Source: Butyrivibrio sp. AE3009 (GTDB lineage: Bacteria; Bacillota; Clostridia; Lachnospirales; Lachnospiraceae). From it: DNA of 45,846 nucleotides. The notes below the pieces were generated by a model. That model ran no database searches and was not told where the DNA came from. It saw only the letters and a program-made list of their open reading frames with translations. Of the stretch, positions 33,683-42,123 are shown piece by piece; the first letter of the stretch is position 1, and each line of letters starts with the position of its first letter. The position numbers and the translations under genes are program-made. The stretch lies in NCBI RefSeq assembly GCF_000420845.1, contig NZ_ATVS01000029.1, positions 1 through 45,846 of the forward strand, given 5' to 3'.

Positions 33683-35041
33683 TTATGCGTCGCTGCCCGC
33701 CTCTTCTGCGGCCTTGGCAAAGCGTTCCAATTCACCCATCAGATACTCTTTTGTATTGTGGGCGGGCTCATCGATGACGTCCGAAAGCATGGCTTCAAGG
33801 ATGCTTCCCATCTTTTTACCCGGTGCTACCCCCGCCCGGATAAGATCGCCTCCGTTAACCGCAAGACTCTTTAGGTTCACACACTGATCCTTCTGCAAAA
33901 CATCCCTGTAGACTTCTCCGGTCTTCTCAATGAGAGCCAGATTGTCCTCCCGGGCATATTCGCTCTGGGCCATGGTGTCCGCATATCTTACCTTGAGAAG
34001 TAGCTCTACCTCCTCTACTCCGATGCGGTTCATGGCTCGCCTTACATATTTTTCCTCGGCAGGAAACCTGTCGTCGTGGTGAAGCACCAGCTTGCAGACA
34101 AGCTCCATGGTATCCCTGTCGAATTTAAGTCTTTTGAAAATATCTCTTGCCATCTTGGCGCCATATTCGGCGTGATGATAAAAATGGCTGATTTCCTTGT
34201 CATCTACAGTCGCTGTCTCCGGTTTGCCAAGATCGTGAAGCAGCATTGTGAGCCTCAGCACCTTATCCTCAGGTACATACAGAAGACTCTGGATTATGTG
34301 CTCTCCCACGTTGTACATGTGGTGCGGATTGTTCTGCTCCGTGGCCATGCACCTGTCAAACTCAGGAAGTATCACCGCTGTAACACCCATCTCGTAGGCA
34401 TCTCTGATCCTGTCCGGATGGGGAGAAGTAAGGAGCTTAACCAGCTCAACCTGTATTCTCTCAGCACTGATCTTCTCAAGTGTCGGCGCCAGCTCCCTGA
34501 TGGCCTGCCTTGTCTTATCCTCAATCGAATAATCCAGCTGCGCAGAGAATCTCACCGCCCTCATGATACGAAGGGCATCCTCGGAAAAACGTTCCATGGG
34601 GTCACCGACGCATCTGATAACCCTGCTGTTTAGATCCTCAATTCCGCCAAACCTGTCGATCAGTCCCTCTTCCTCGTTGTAGGCCATGGCGTTGATGGTA
34701 AAATCTCGTCTCTTCATGTCCTCAGTGAGGTTCTTGGTAAAAGTGACCTCGCTGGGGTGCCTGCTGTCCTCATATTTACCGTCGATCCTGTAGGTGGTTA
34801 CCTCATATCCTTCCTTGTCCATCATTACAGTGACGGTTCCGTGCTCAATTCCTGTATCTATTGTTCTTCTGAAAAGCTTCTTGATATCCTCCGGCAGTGC
34901 ATTGGTGGTGATGTCCCAGTCTCCCGGCTCTCTTCCCAGCAGTGCATCTCTAACACAGCCTCCCACGATGTAGGCCTCGAAACCTGCCTCGTGGATGGTG
35001 TCAAGAATCTTTTTCGCATTTTTCGGCATATTAATCTTCAT
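33683..35041 (-). CDS. cca: CCA-adding tRNA nucleotidyltransferase with HD domain
   Basis: The product is 452 residues. The nucleotidyltransferase core has YIVGGCVRDALLGREPGDWD (the catalytic Asp pair in DWD) and RRDFTINAMAYN. The HD domain motif LLHDLGKP has H269 and D270. This combination is the standard clostridial CCA enzyme, which repairs or adds the tRNA 3' end; the window's tRNA-Pro lacks an encoded CCA and needs it. There is no clear ribosome binding site before either possible start (codons 1 and 5). The first of the two hairpin elements begins 29 bp upstream. Confidence 0.93.
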   Translation of the reverse strand: MKINMPKNAKKILDTIHEAGFEAYIVGGCVRDALLGREPGDWDITTNALPEDIKKLFRRTIDTGIEHGTVTVMMDKEGYEVTTYRIDGKYEDSRHPSEVTFTKNLTEDMKRRDFTINAMAYNEEEGLIDRFGGIEDLNSRVIRCVGDPMERFSEDALRIMRAVRFSAQLDYSIEDKTRQAIRELAPTLEKISAERIQVELVKLLTSPHPDRIRDAYEMGVTAVILPEFDRCMATEQNNPHHMYNVGEHIIQSLLYVPEDKVLRLTMLLHDLGKPETATVDDKEISHFYHHAEYGAKMARDIFKRLKFDRDTMELVCKLVLHHDDRFPAEEKYVRRAMNRIGVEEVELLLKVRYADTMAQSEYAREDNLALIEKTGEVYRDVLQKDQCVNLKSLAVNGGDLIRAGVAPGKKMGSILEAMLSDVIDEPAHNTKEYLMGELERFAKAAEEAGSDA

Positions 35042-35069
35042 ATCTTAATAATATCCTACACCCTTCACC

Positions 35070-35378
35070 GACGCAACTGTAGCGTTGGTATAGAGTCCGA
35101 GCGGAAAGGGGCAGGCGGGGAGGAGGAATTACGAGGAAAAGCGCCGTAAAAATACTTGTTTTCGTGCGCCTCCTGATTCTCTAAGACTCGATGCCAAAGG
35201 AATGCCTCCTACTCATGCCTATTCGTGAACAGTCGTCATTCCTTTGACCTCTCGTCTTGAGAATCATCTCGTCGTACAAGAACTGCGCATTTTCCCGACA
35301 CTTTCCCTCGTAATTCCCCCTCCCCGCCTGCCCCTTTCCGCTCTCACTTTATGGATGCCGTCAGTTACAGTTTGCGTC
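35070..35378 (-). other. Long hairpin element A with 147-nt conserved core (unidentified structured RNA or DNA)
   Basis: The outermost arms GACGCAACTGTA (35070-35082) and TACAGTTTGCGTC (35366-35378) enclose a 43-bp GC-rich stem (35099-35141 with 35301-35343, two mismatches). Inside lies the core 35148-35294. The core itself folds: GATTCTC and AAGAC pair across it with GTCTT and GAGAATC, then CAAAGGAATG pairs with CATTCCTTTG, with an apical loop containing ACTCATGCCTATTCGT. The same core occurs inverted at 35682-35828. The strand is given so that the core is read as GAAAATGCGCAGTTC, which points toward cca. Nothing codes for protein. Confidence 0.7.
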
Positions 35379-35584
35379 TGCTGAAATAGGAGACCCCTTT
35401 TTTTGGAAAAATGAAATTCATCGTAGATGAGTGAAAATCCGCTTCGCGGAATGAAATTACGGCGCAGCCGTTATTTCATTCTTTATTGCTGCCGTAAACT
35501 GTCGAGGAAGAAGCGCCCCTTTGCCTGTTCCCAAATTCCACCTAAACTCCTCTACATTTCATATATTTCTTCATAGCACCTCCG
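35379..35584. repeat. Hairpin cluster between the two long elements
   Basis: No gene is supported. 35418-35482 holds three adjacent hairpins: CATC/GATG, CCGC-TTC-GCGG (35439-35449), and GAATGAAATTACGGC mirrored by GCCGTTATTTCATTC (35449-35481, one mismatch). Their order and AT-rich arms resemble a dispersed intergenic repeat. The rest shows nothing recognisable. Confidence 0.45.
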
Positions 35585-35928
35585 AAAAAAGTGCCGCTGT
35601 CGCCAGCCGTTCATGGGCTGTCCCGCGGTTCACAGTCTTCGCCGGCTTCCGGGGCTTGGGACTTTCGGGGGAAAGCATCGCGAAAATGCGCAGTTCTTGT
35701 ACGACGAGATGATTCTCAAGACGAGAGGGCGACGGAATGACGACTGTCCACGAATAGGCATGAGTAGGAGTCATTCCGGCGACATCGAGTCTTAGAGAAT
35801 CAGGAGGCGCACGAAAACAAGTATTTTTGTGATGATTTCCCCCGGAAGTCCCAAGCCCCGGAAGCCGTCAAAGCCCCTCCCACCGCGGACATCCCATGAA
35901 TGACGGCAATCTCCCGCACTTTTTTTCG
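35585..35928 (+). other. Long hairpin element B with the same 147-nt core, opposite orientation
   Basis: Outer arms beginning GAAAAAAGTGC (35585) and ending GCACTTTTTTTC (about 35927) enclose a partly matched middle part and a near-perfect 31-bp stem (35644-35674 with 35836-35866, one G-T pair). The core is at 35682-35828 and is 138/147 identical to the reverse complement of element A's core. Its inner stem is GTCGCCGGAATGAC with GTCATTCCGTCGCC. The outer stems share no sequence with those of element A. Read as GAAAATGCGCAGTTC, it points toward the GGDEF gene that starts 45 bp further on. Confidence 0.7.
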
Positions 35929-35972
35929 AGGGTTTTCTATGGTAAAATATATGAAATAAAGAGGATTTTGTA

Positions 35973-37688
35973 ATGAAATTTAGGAGCATCCAAAAAACAG
36001 GCATAGCTTTCTTCTTCCTCGCACTATTGTTTACGGGGTTCTTTTTTCTTGGCTACAACGACCGCATCACCAAATCCACCCCCAACTTTCTCCAGCTCAC
36101 CGAAGGCTTCACCATCACCAAAACAGACCACTCCACCACCACCGCTCCCCTCACCTCTTCCGGCGTAGGCATCATCGACGAGGGCGAGACCGTGTCTTTT
36201 TCCCGCACCCTGGAGGAATTCGGCTTCGAGCATCCCTGTATCTCCTATCATTCCATCAGAGCAATCGTTAATATTTACTTAGATGATAAGCTGATCTACA
36301 CCTTCGGCCAGAACTACTACGACACCAACACCACCGTTCCCAACAAGATCAATGTAGTTCCCCTTGGAGAGGACTACGCTGGCAAAGAACTTAGAATAGA
36401 GCTGACCGGCACCATGCGCGGAAGCTTTTCCGGACTTTCTCCCCTTCAAGTGGGTACAAGAGCAGACCTGATGACGCACAGATCCCTTCATTTCAGAGCC
36501 AGCTTTTTTACCGGAATATTCCTGTTTACTCTTGGACTTATACTGCTGATACTGTCGCCTTATCTTTTTATCTATCACAATCATGACATAAGGCTTCTGT
36601 TCTCAGGGCTTATCTCGCTGACCCTGGGCACCTATATGCTGTGCTACTACCTTATCATTGACGGCCTTGTGTGTAACCCTGTACTTAACACCATCTTGGA
36701 GTACGGCTCCCTCTACAACATTCCCACGGCCTTCATGGGGTATCTTATGTCCGTATACACGGGTAAGGCCAAAAAGATCTTCACCGGCCTTTTCATCACT
36801 GATGTATGCCTGTTCCTGTTTTCCGTTGCGCTCCACTTTCTTCATATCAGAAGATTCACGTCCTACACCGTTTTTCTGCACAGCATTTCCCTGTCCGAGT
36901 GCGTTCTGGTAGTGGTACTCATAATCTATTTCTACGTGACGACCAGACAGGAAGCGGAGCAAAAGAACATGAGCTCCGACAATATTTTCCTTGTGGGCAT
37001 CATTCTTTTTGCCCTGTGCGCTTTTTATGACATTGTAAAATACAACTATCTGGTGTTCTTTAGTAGCAGCGGCGAAGCCTACGCAGAACTTAACGGAACC
37101 ACTGTGGGGTCCCTGATTCTGGTATCCTGCCTGCTGGTAAGTTATCTCTTTTTCAACGTATTTAGTACCAACTACGATTCTCTTCAGAGCAGGATCGCCA
37201 ATCTGGCCTACACGGACCCCTTAACGGGACTGGCCAACAGAGCCCGCTGCGAGCAGATGATGAGCATGCTCTCGGAGGAAAAGGGCGCCTATGCCATAAT
37301 CAGCCTTGACCTTAATAAGCTCAAGCAGGTCAACGACACACTGGGGCATCACGAGGGCGACCGCCTTATCACCGGCTTTGCCACCATTCTCTCGGACTGC
37401 TTCTGGGATGCCAACCTGATAGGCAGAATGGGCGGCGACGAGTTCATTGTAGTGATGATAGAGGACAGAGCCCTCAACCTGACCAAGCGTATCCATGAGC
37501 TCTACTTCCTCATCAACGAGTGGAATCACAAAGAAACCAAATTCAGCTACAGCGCTTCCTACGGCTATGCCTACAGCTACGAAGTTCCTCACGGCTCTGC
37601 CCAGGAGGTTTATATGCTGGCGGACAACCGCATGTATGAGATGAAGCGGGAACACCAGAGTAAAACGGAGGTGACTGCACATGCGTAA
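35973..37688 (+). CDS. Membrane diguanylate cyclase (7TM-type sensor plus GGDEF), first of a tandem pair
   Basis: The product is 571 residues. A first membrane helix (about 9-28) precedes an extracellular beta-rich domain (about 35-165) that resembles the 7TMR-DISM extracellular module. Several membrane helices occupy about 170-390. The GGDEF domain follows, with LTGLANRA and MGGDEF at 486-491, an intact active site for making c-di-GMP. No RxxD inhibitory site precedes the motif. An AGAGGA site precedes the ATG. The last 8 bases overlap the start of the second gene. Confidence 0.9.
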   Translation: MKFRSIQKTGIAFFFLALLFTGFFFLGYNDRITKSTPNFLQLTEGFTITKTDHSTTTAPLTSSGVGIIDEGETVSFSRTLEEFGFEHPCISYHSIRAIVNIYLDDKLIYTFGQNYYDTNTTVPNKINVVPLGEDYAGKELRIELTGTMRGSFSGLSPLQVGTRADLMTHRSLHFRASFFTGIFLFTLGLILLILSPYLFIYHNHDIRLLFSGLISLTLGTYMLCYYLIIDGLVCNPVLNTILEYGSLYNIPTAFMGYLMSVYTGKAKKIFTGLFITDVCLFLFSVALHFLHIRRFTSYTVFLHSISLSECVLVVVLIIYFYVTTRQEAEQKNMSSDNIFLVGIILFALCAFYDIVKYNYLVFFSSSGEAYAELNGTTVGSLILVSCLLVSYLFFNVFSTNYDSLQSRIANLAYTDPLTGLANRARCEQMMSMLSEEKGAYAIISLDLNKLKQVNDTLGHHEGDRLITGFATILSDCFWDANLIGRMGGDEFIVVMIEDRALNLTKRIHELYFLINEWNHKETKFSYSASYGYAYSYEVPHGSAQEVYMLADNRMYEMKREHQSKTEVTAHA

Positions 37689-39363
37689 GACTATATCCTT
37701 CGTTACCATATCTCTGGTCATAATCTCGGTTATAATCCTGCTCCTTCAGATGCTTTTTAAGTTCACACCCCAATACCCGATCATGACACTCAAAAAGGGC
37801 TGGACCGTAACCTACCACAACGAGCAGTACATAAATACTAATCTGGAAAAAATGAGTTCCAAGGTAGGAGCTGCCCTGGGAAGAGGCGACAATCTGACTC
37901 TCACCTATGCGGTTCCTATAAGCTCTCCTGACGTTCCTTTCCCATACCTTTTGTTCAAGACACAGTACATGGCCTATGAAGTCTATCTCGACGACGAACT
38001 CATTGCCAGTGAGGATCTGTCAGCCATGATTGACAACCATTTTGTGGGCAAGGGCTATAACAAGATCGCACTCCCCCTTGATTTTCAGAACAAGACTCTT
38101 TCAATCAGGCTATTTGTGGTGGAAAACAACACCTCCGCAGATATGGTAAGCCCCATGATAGGTAACTTCGACGACCTGTACAGATATCAGCTAAGCAGCG
38201 TTTACATTCCACTCTTTACCGGTGTTTTCCTGATCATCTTCGGTCAGGTCTTCCTGTCCATATCGTTGCTCTTTTATATGAAATCCTCCGGCGTATCCAC
38301 TCAGGTCATCTGTTCCCTGATGAATATGCTGATCGGCGTGTGGATAATCAGCTCCTATGAATGCGCGGAGATTCTGATCACCAACTCCTTCAGTACCTTC
38401 GCAGAGCATGTGGCGGAGTACCTGCTGGTACCCTTTATTTACCTGCTTATCCTGGATCTTCATAAGCGCTACAACAACAGGGTCGTTACCGTTCTGGGCA
38501 TAGCTTCGATGTCATTTTCAACACTGTTCATCGTGCTCCATGTCCTGAACATCGTCCATATTCACCATTTCCAGGTTCCGTACCTGACTCTGTCGGCAAT
38601 AAGCATTATCATTATCACCGGCTATGAGATCACGGACCTTCGAAGGAAAATCAAGAATGCCACCACCAGAACGCTGATGGCAGGAGTCTGCGTGCTGTCT
38701 GCAATGTTCGTGGTATACGCAGTTGTAACTGCCCTTCATCTGTACACTGATTACAGGCAGAGTCCTGTCCTTGTAGCACTGCCGCTGGGAGCCATGTTTT
38801 TTGCCATCGTTCAGCTCCTTAACTACTTCATCTTCATGACACATGCCTTCTCCCAGAAAAGAGCGTATGCGTCGCTGCGACAGATTGCCTACGCCGACAA
38901 TCTTACGGGCCTTCCCAACAGAGCCAGCTGCGACAAAAAGTTCCTTGAGCTCAATAATACAGACAGAGACTACTGCATCTTAAGCCTCGACCTCAACGGC
39001 CTTAAGGAAGTAAACGACAACGCAGGCCACCCCGCAGGAGACAGGCTCCTTAAATCCTTTGCGGAAGCCCTGTCCGAGACTTTCTCCGAGCTTGGTTTTT
39101 GCTGCAGGATAGGCGGCGACGAGTTCCTTGTTCTTCTGGAGGGCATTGACAGAAAGAGTCTGGATAATCGGATCAAGCTTCTTATCAGCAAGCTTGAAGA
39201 TCTGGACGAAAAGGATCCTGAGGTTAATCACAGCGTATCCTACGGCTACGCCTTCAGCACCGAGGCCGAGGAAAGGGATACCCACACCGTCTTCATTCTG
39301 GCGGATAAAAGAATGTATGATTTTAAGAGGAAGTACTATTCCCACATGATGACAAGGGAATGA
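37681..39363 (+). CDS. Membrane diguanylate cyclase, second of a tandem pair
   Basis: The product is 560 residues, with the same layout as its neighbour: one N-terminal helix (ISFVTISLVIISVIILLL), an extracellular beta-rich domain, a block of about seven membrane helices (about 175-385) and GGDEF with LTGLPNRASCDK and IGGDEFLVLL (478-482). It also lacks an RxxD site. Shared segments such as LDLN(K/G)LK(Q/E)VND and VSYGYAFS show it arose by duplication. It overlaps the first gene by 8 bp and is co-translated. The terminator at 39395 follows. Confidence 0.9.
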   Translation: MRKTISFVTISLVIISVIILLLQMLFKFTPQYPIMTLKKGWTVTYHNEQYINTNLEKMSSKVGAALGRGDNLTLTYAVPISSPDVPFPYLLFKTQYMAYEVYLDDELIASEDLSAMIDNHFVGKGYNKIALPLDFQNKTLSIRLFVVENNTSADMVSPMIGNFDDLYRYQLSSVYIPLFTGVFLIIFGQVFLSISLLFYMKSSGVSTQVICSLMNMLIGVWIISSYECAEILITNSFSTFAEHVAEYLLVPFIYLLILDLHKRYNNRVVTVLGIASMSFSTLFIVLHVLNIVHIHHFQVPYLTLSAISIIIITGYEITDLRRKIKNATTRTLMAGVCVLSAMFVVYAVVTALHLYTDYRQSPVLVALPLGAMFFAIVQLLNYFIFMTHAFSQKRAYASLRQIAYADNLTGLPNRASCDKKFLELNNTDRDYCILSLDLNGLKEVNDNAGHPAGDRLLKSFAEALSETFSELGFCCRIGGDEFLVLLEGIDRKSLDNRIKLLISKLEDLDEKDPEVNHSVSYGYAFSTEAEERDTHTVFILADKRMYDFKRKYYSHMMTRE

Positions 39364-39394
39364 CTGGAATAGAATATAGAATATCAGAATAACA

Positions 39395-39422
39395 GAAAAG
39401 ACCGGGAGGAACCGGTCTTTTC
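39395..39422. terminator. Intrinsic terminator after the GGDEF pair, bidirectional
   Basis: GAAAAGACCGG (39395-39405) pairs perfectly with CCGGTCTTTTC (39412-39422). The symmetric A/T ends allow termination in both directions, so it also serves the convergent kinase gene. Confidence 0.85.
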
Positions 39423-39494
39423 ATTAGAGGTTTTTATAAAGGAAATACGTTATGGCGAACGTAAATCGGCATTGTAAATGTCAGCTGCTACCAC

Positions 39495-40517
39495 TTAGCG
39501 ATTGAGCTCGCTTACCGGTCCCACTGACTTGTGGTTTGCAATGATGCCGTCAATCTCACGAAGGTCACTGGCGGGAAGGTCTCCCGGTATAGTGTTCTTG
39601 ACGCTGGAGGTGGCATTTCCGTAGGAAAGCGCCTTTTTCACATCATTGTACTTAAGGATTCCGTAGAGAACGCCGGATACATAGGCATCTCCGGAACCTA
39701 TTCTGTCTATAACATCAATATCTGTATATGGCTTTTCCGTTACAAATTCATCCGCTGTTGCATCGTAGATAGTAGAGGTGAAGTTATGCTTCCTGGGGCT
39801 TATTACTTCTCTCTGGGTGGTGCATACTATTTTCACCGGATAATCTCTGGTGTAGCTCTTCATGATCTCGGATAGCTCGCCCTCTTTCTGCATCATGCGT
39901 CTTGAAGTCTCCTCTGATACAAAAAGAATATCCACATAGGGAAGAATGTTATTAATGGCTGCCCTTGCCTCCTCTTCGCTCCAGAGATTGGCTCTGTAGT
40001 TGCAGTCAAAGGATACCATTGCGCCGCCTTTTTTGAAGCGCCTTATCATCTCTGTAACAACCTCGCAGGTGTTCTTATTAAGGGCCAGTGAAATGCCGCT
40101 GGTGTGGAACATCCTTGTGGAAGTGTACACATCCTCCGGTATCTCATCCAGTGAAATTCTGGTGATGGAGGAATTCATCCTGTCATAAACAATGGATGGC
40201 TTACGGGGAGCTGCGCCGTTCTCGTAATAGTAAATACCAAGTCTTGCCTCCGGCGACTCATCGTAGATAAGGTAATCGTCGGATACTCCCTCGAAACGGA
40301 TTCTGTTTTTGATAAAAGTTCCCAGTGCATTCTGGGGAAGTCTTGAGATAACTCCGGTACGAAGTCCAAGAAGAGCAACGCCTGAAGCCACGTTCAGCTC
40401 TGACCCTCCTGCCCTCTTGTCGAACACATCGCCTCTTGTCATGCGCTCGTAGTTCGGGGGTGAGAGACGCAGCATTATCTCTCCAAATGTTAATAGATCA
40501 AATCTGCCGTCTCCCAT
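39495..40517 (-). CDS. kdgK: PfkB-family sugar kinase, 2-keto-3-deoxygluconate kinase-like
   Basis: The product is 340 residues. FDLLTFGEIMLRLSPP at the N-terminus and AGGSELNVASGVALLG follow the KdgK pattern. The C-terminal PfkB signature DRIGSGDAYVSGVLYG contains the catalytic aspartate. KdgK phosphorylates 2-keto-3-deoxygluconate from pectin or uronate breakdown, but the exact sugar is inferred. The start at 40517 (MGDGRFDLL) is chosen because GAGGAGGG lies 4-5 bases before it; the open frame runs further upstream. A LacI-type palindrome overlaps its promoter. Confidence 0.82.
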   Translation of the reverse strand: MGDGRFDLLTFGEIMLRLSPPNYERMTRGDVFDKRAGGSELNVASGVALLGLRTGVISRLPQNALGTFIKNRIRFEGVSDDYLIYDESPEARLGIYYYENGAAPRKPSIVYDRMNSSITRISLDEIPEDVYTSTRMFHTSGISLALNKNTCEVVTEMIRRFKKGGAMVSFDCNYRANLWSEEEARAAINNILPYVDILFVSEETSRRMMQKEGELSEIMKSYTRDYPVKIVCTTQREVISPRKHNFTSTIYDATADEFVTEKPYTDIDVIDRIGSGDAYVSGVLYGILKYNDVKKALSYGNATSSVKNTIPGDLPASDLREIDGIIANHKSVGPVSELNR

Positions 40518-40578
40518 GAGCCCTCCTCTTACGTAACCAACCATCAATATCCGCTCTTTAAGCAAAATTTGTAAGACA

Positions 40579-40616
40579 ATCATAATGAAAAAGAAATTCC
40601 AATGTAAGTGCTTACA
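40579..40616 (-). promoter_or_regulatory. Promoter with cre/LacI-type operator, kdgK
   Basis: On the minus strand TTACAT (40607-40602), a 17-base spacer and TATGAT (40584-40579) form the promoter. The 14-bp palindrome TGTAAGCACTTACA (40616-40603) overlaps the -35. It is one centre base away from the TGTAAGCGCTTACA form bound by CcpA and other LacI-family repressors. Confidence 0.6.
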
Positions 40617-40737
40617 TAAAACAGAATGTTGAAAATAATGAAGTTGTTATAGTTCCTCATGTAATCCGCTATTGAAGTATGTTTGCCCGACCTATACAAT
40701 GATTTCTGAGGGGAAACTAAGTATTGGAGGAGAAATA

Positions 40738-42123
40738 ATGCTGGAAGACATCTTACTGAAACAAAAAAGTCTCTTTGAAACCGGCCTGCAGACCGTTCTT
40801 CGCGGTCAGGAAAACAGGTACAGATCGGTTTCTATCCAAAACGGCAACCTAATCGGTAACTCCAGATCCGAGGAACGTGGCATCTGCTCAAGAGTGTATC
40901 TTGGCGGAGCCTACGGCTTTGCTTCAACTGCAGAGTACTCTGAGGAAGCTGCTGCAAGGACCATCAAGGCTGCCACAGAAAATGCCAGATATCTTGGCAA
41001 ATACAACACTCAGAAAAAGGAACCCTATCCTTCACTGGGAAGTTCCTATGTAACTTCACCCAGAATGATAATCGACTTTGAGCAGAAAAGAATCGTAGAG
41101 CTCTGCAAGGAAATCGACGCCCACATCGAGAAGACCTATCCCGATCTTCTCTCAAGGAGCGTTTCCTATAACGAGATGACCATGGAAAAGATAATTGTGA
41201 CCTCCGATGCAGCGGACGGACATGTGGCTTATCCAAGGTGCGGTCTGTATGTAAAGATGAGCAAAAAATCTGCAGACGGCCAGCCCATCGAGCTCTCCGA
41301 TGCCATTGGTGGCTTCGGAGATCTGGAGGACCACTTCAAGGACCTTACTCCTATTTATGAAAAGATTGAGAAGCTCCACAAGCAGCTCTGTGACAAGGCT
41401 GAAGGGGTATACGCTGAGGCGGGAGTTAAGACCGTTATTCTTCACCCTGACGTTGCGGGCATGATTGCCCACGAGGCCATCGGACATACTGTTGAAGCTG
41501 ACCTTGTTCTTGGAGGCTCCGTAGCAAACGGACGTATCGGGGAGCAGGTTGCATCAGACCTTGTCAGCATCGTTGACTACGCCCATACCTTCCGGGGCGG
41601 ACAGGCTCCGCTTCCCGTATATCTTGACGACGAAGGTGTTGTGGCCAAGGACGCCGTGCTTATAGAAAACGGAATCCTTAAGGGCTACATGCACGACAGG
41701 GAGAGCGCAGACCACTTTGGCGCTGAGCCCTGCGGCAACTCAAGAGGCTATATTTTCTCAGACGAGCCTCTTATCAGGATGAGAAACACCACTGTACTTC
41801 CGGGAAAAGATACCCTGGAAGACATGATAGCTTCTGTAGATGACGGCTATTATCTTATCAGCACCAACAACGGCCAGGCAGATCTCACCGGCGAGTTCAT
41901 GTTCGGAATCACCAGCGGCTATGAGATCAAGAACGGCAAGCTTGGCAGGGCAATCCTTGATACCACCGTTTCAGGCGTAGCTTTCGACCTTCTTAAGACT
42001 GTTGATATGGTTTCGGATACCGTAACCTGGTGCCCTCTTGGATACTGCGGCAAGAAGCAGATGATGCCCGTTTCCATGGGTGGTCCCGCCATCAGATGCA
42101 AGATTTCCATAGGAGGTAGATAA
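40738..42123 (+). CDS. tldD: TldD family metalloprotease subunit
   Basis: The product is 461 residues. The start at 40738 (MLEDILLKQ) is preferred because GGAGGAG lies 5 bases before it. The zinc motif HEAIGH is at 245-250 and the family C-terminal part is present (DTTVSGVAFDLLKTVDMV, then CGKKQMMPVSMGGPAIR). TldD pairs with TldE/PmbA to form a heterodimeric protease that cleaves unfolded peptides. Its TAA is followed without a gap by the ATG of the partner gene. Confidence 0.92.
   Translation: MLEDILLKQKSLFETGLQTVLRGQENRYRSVSIQNGNLIGNSRSEERGICSRVYLGGAYGFASTAEYSEEAAARTIKAATENARYLGKYNTQKKEPYPSLGSSYVTSPRMIIDFEQKRIVELCKEIDAHIEKTYPDLLSRSVSYNEMTMEKIIVTSDAADGHVAYPRCGLYVKMSKKSADGQPIELSDAIGGFGDLEDHFKDLTPIYEKIEKLHKQLCDKAEGVYAEAGVKTVILHPDVAGMIAHEAIGHTVEADLVLGGSVANGRIGEQVASDLVSIVDYAHTFRGGQAPLPVYLDDEGVVAKDAVLIENGILKGYMHDRESADHFGAEPCGNSRGYIFSDEPLIRMRNTTVLPGKDTLEDMIASVDDGYYLISTNNGQADLTGEFMFGITSGYEIKNGKLGRAILDTTVSGVAFDLLKTVDMVSDTVTWCPLGYCGKKQMMPVSMGGPAIRCKISIGGR

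Noticed and set aside
35148..35828. Possible CRISPR-like or retron-like arrangement
   Set aside because: There are only two copies, in inverted orientation, with no spacers, no Cas genes and no reverse transcriptase in the window.
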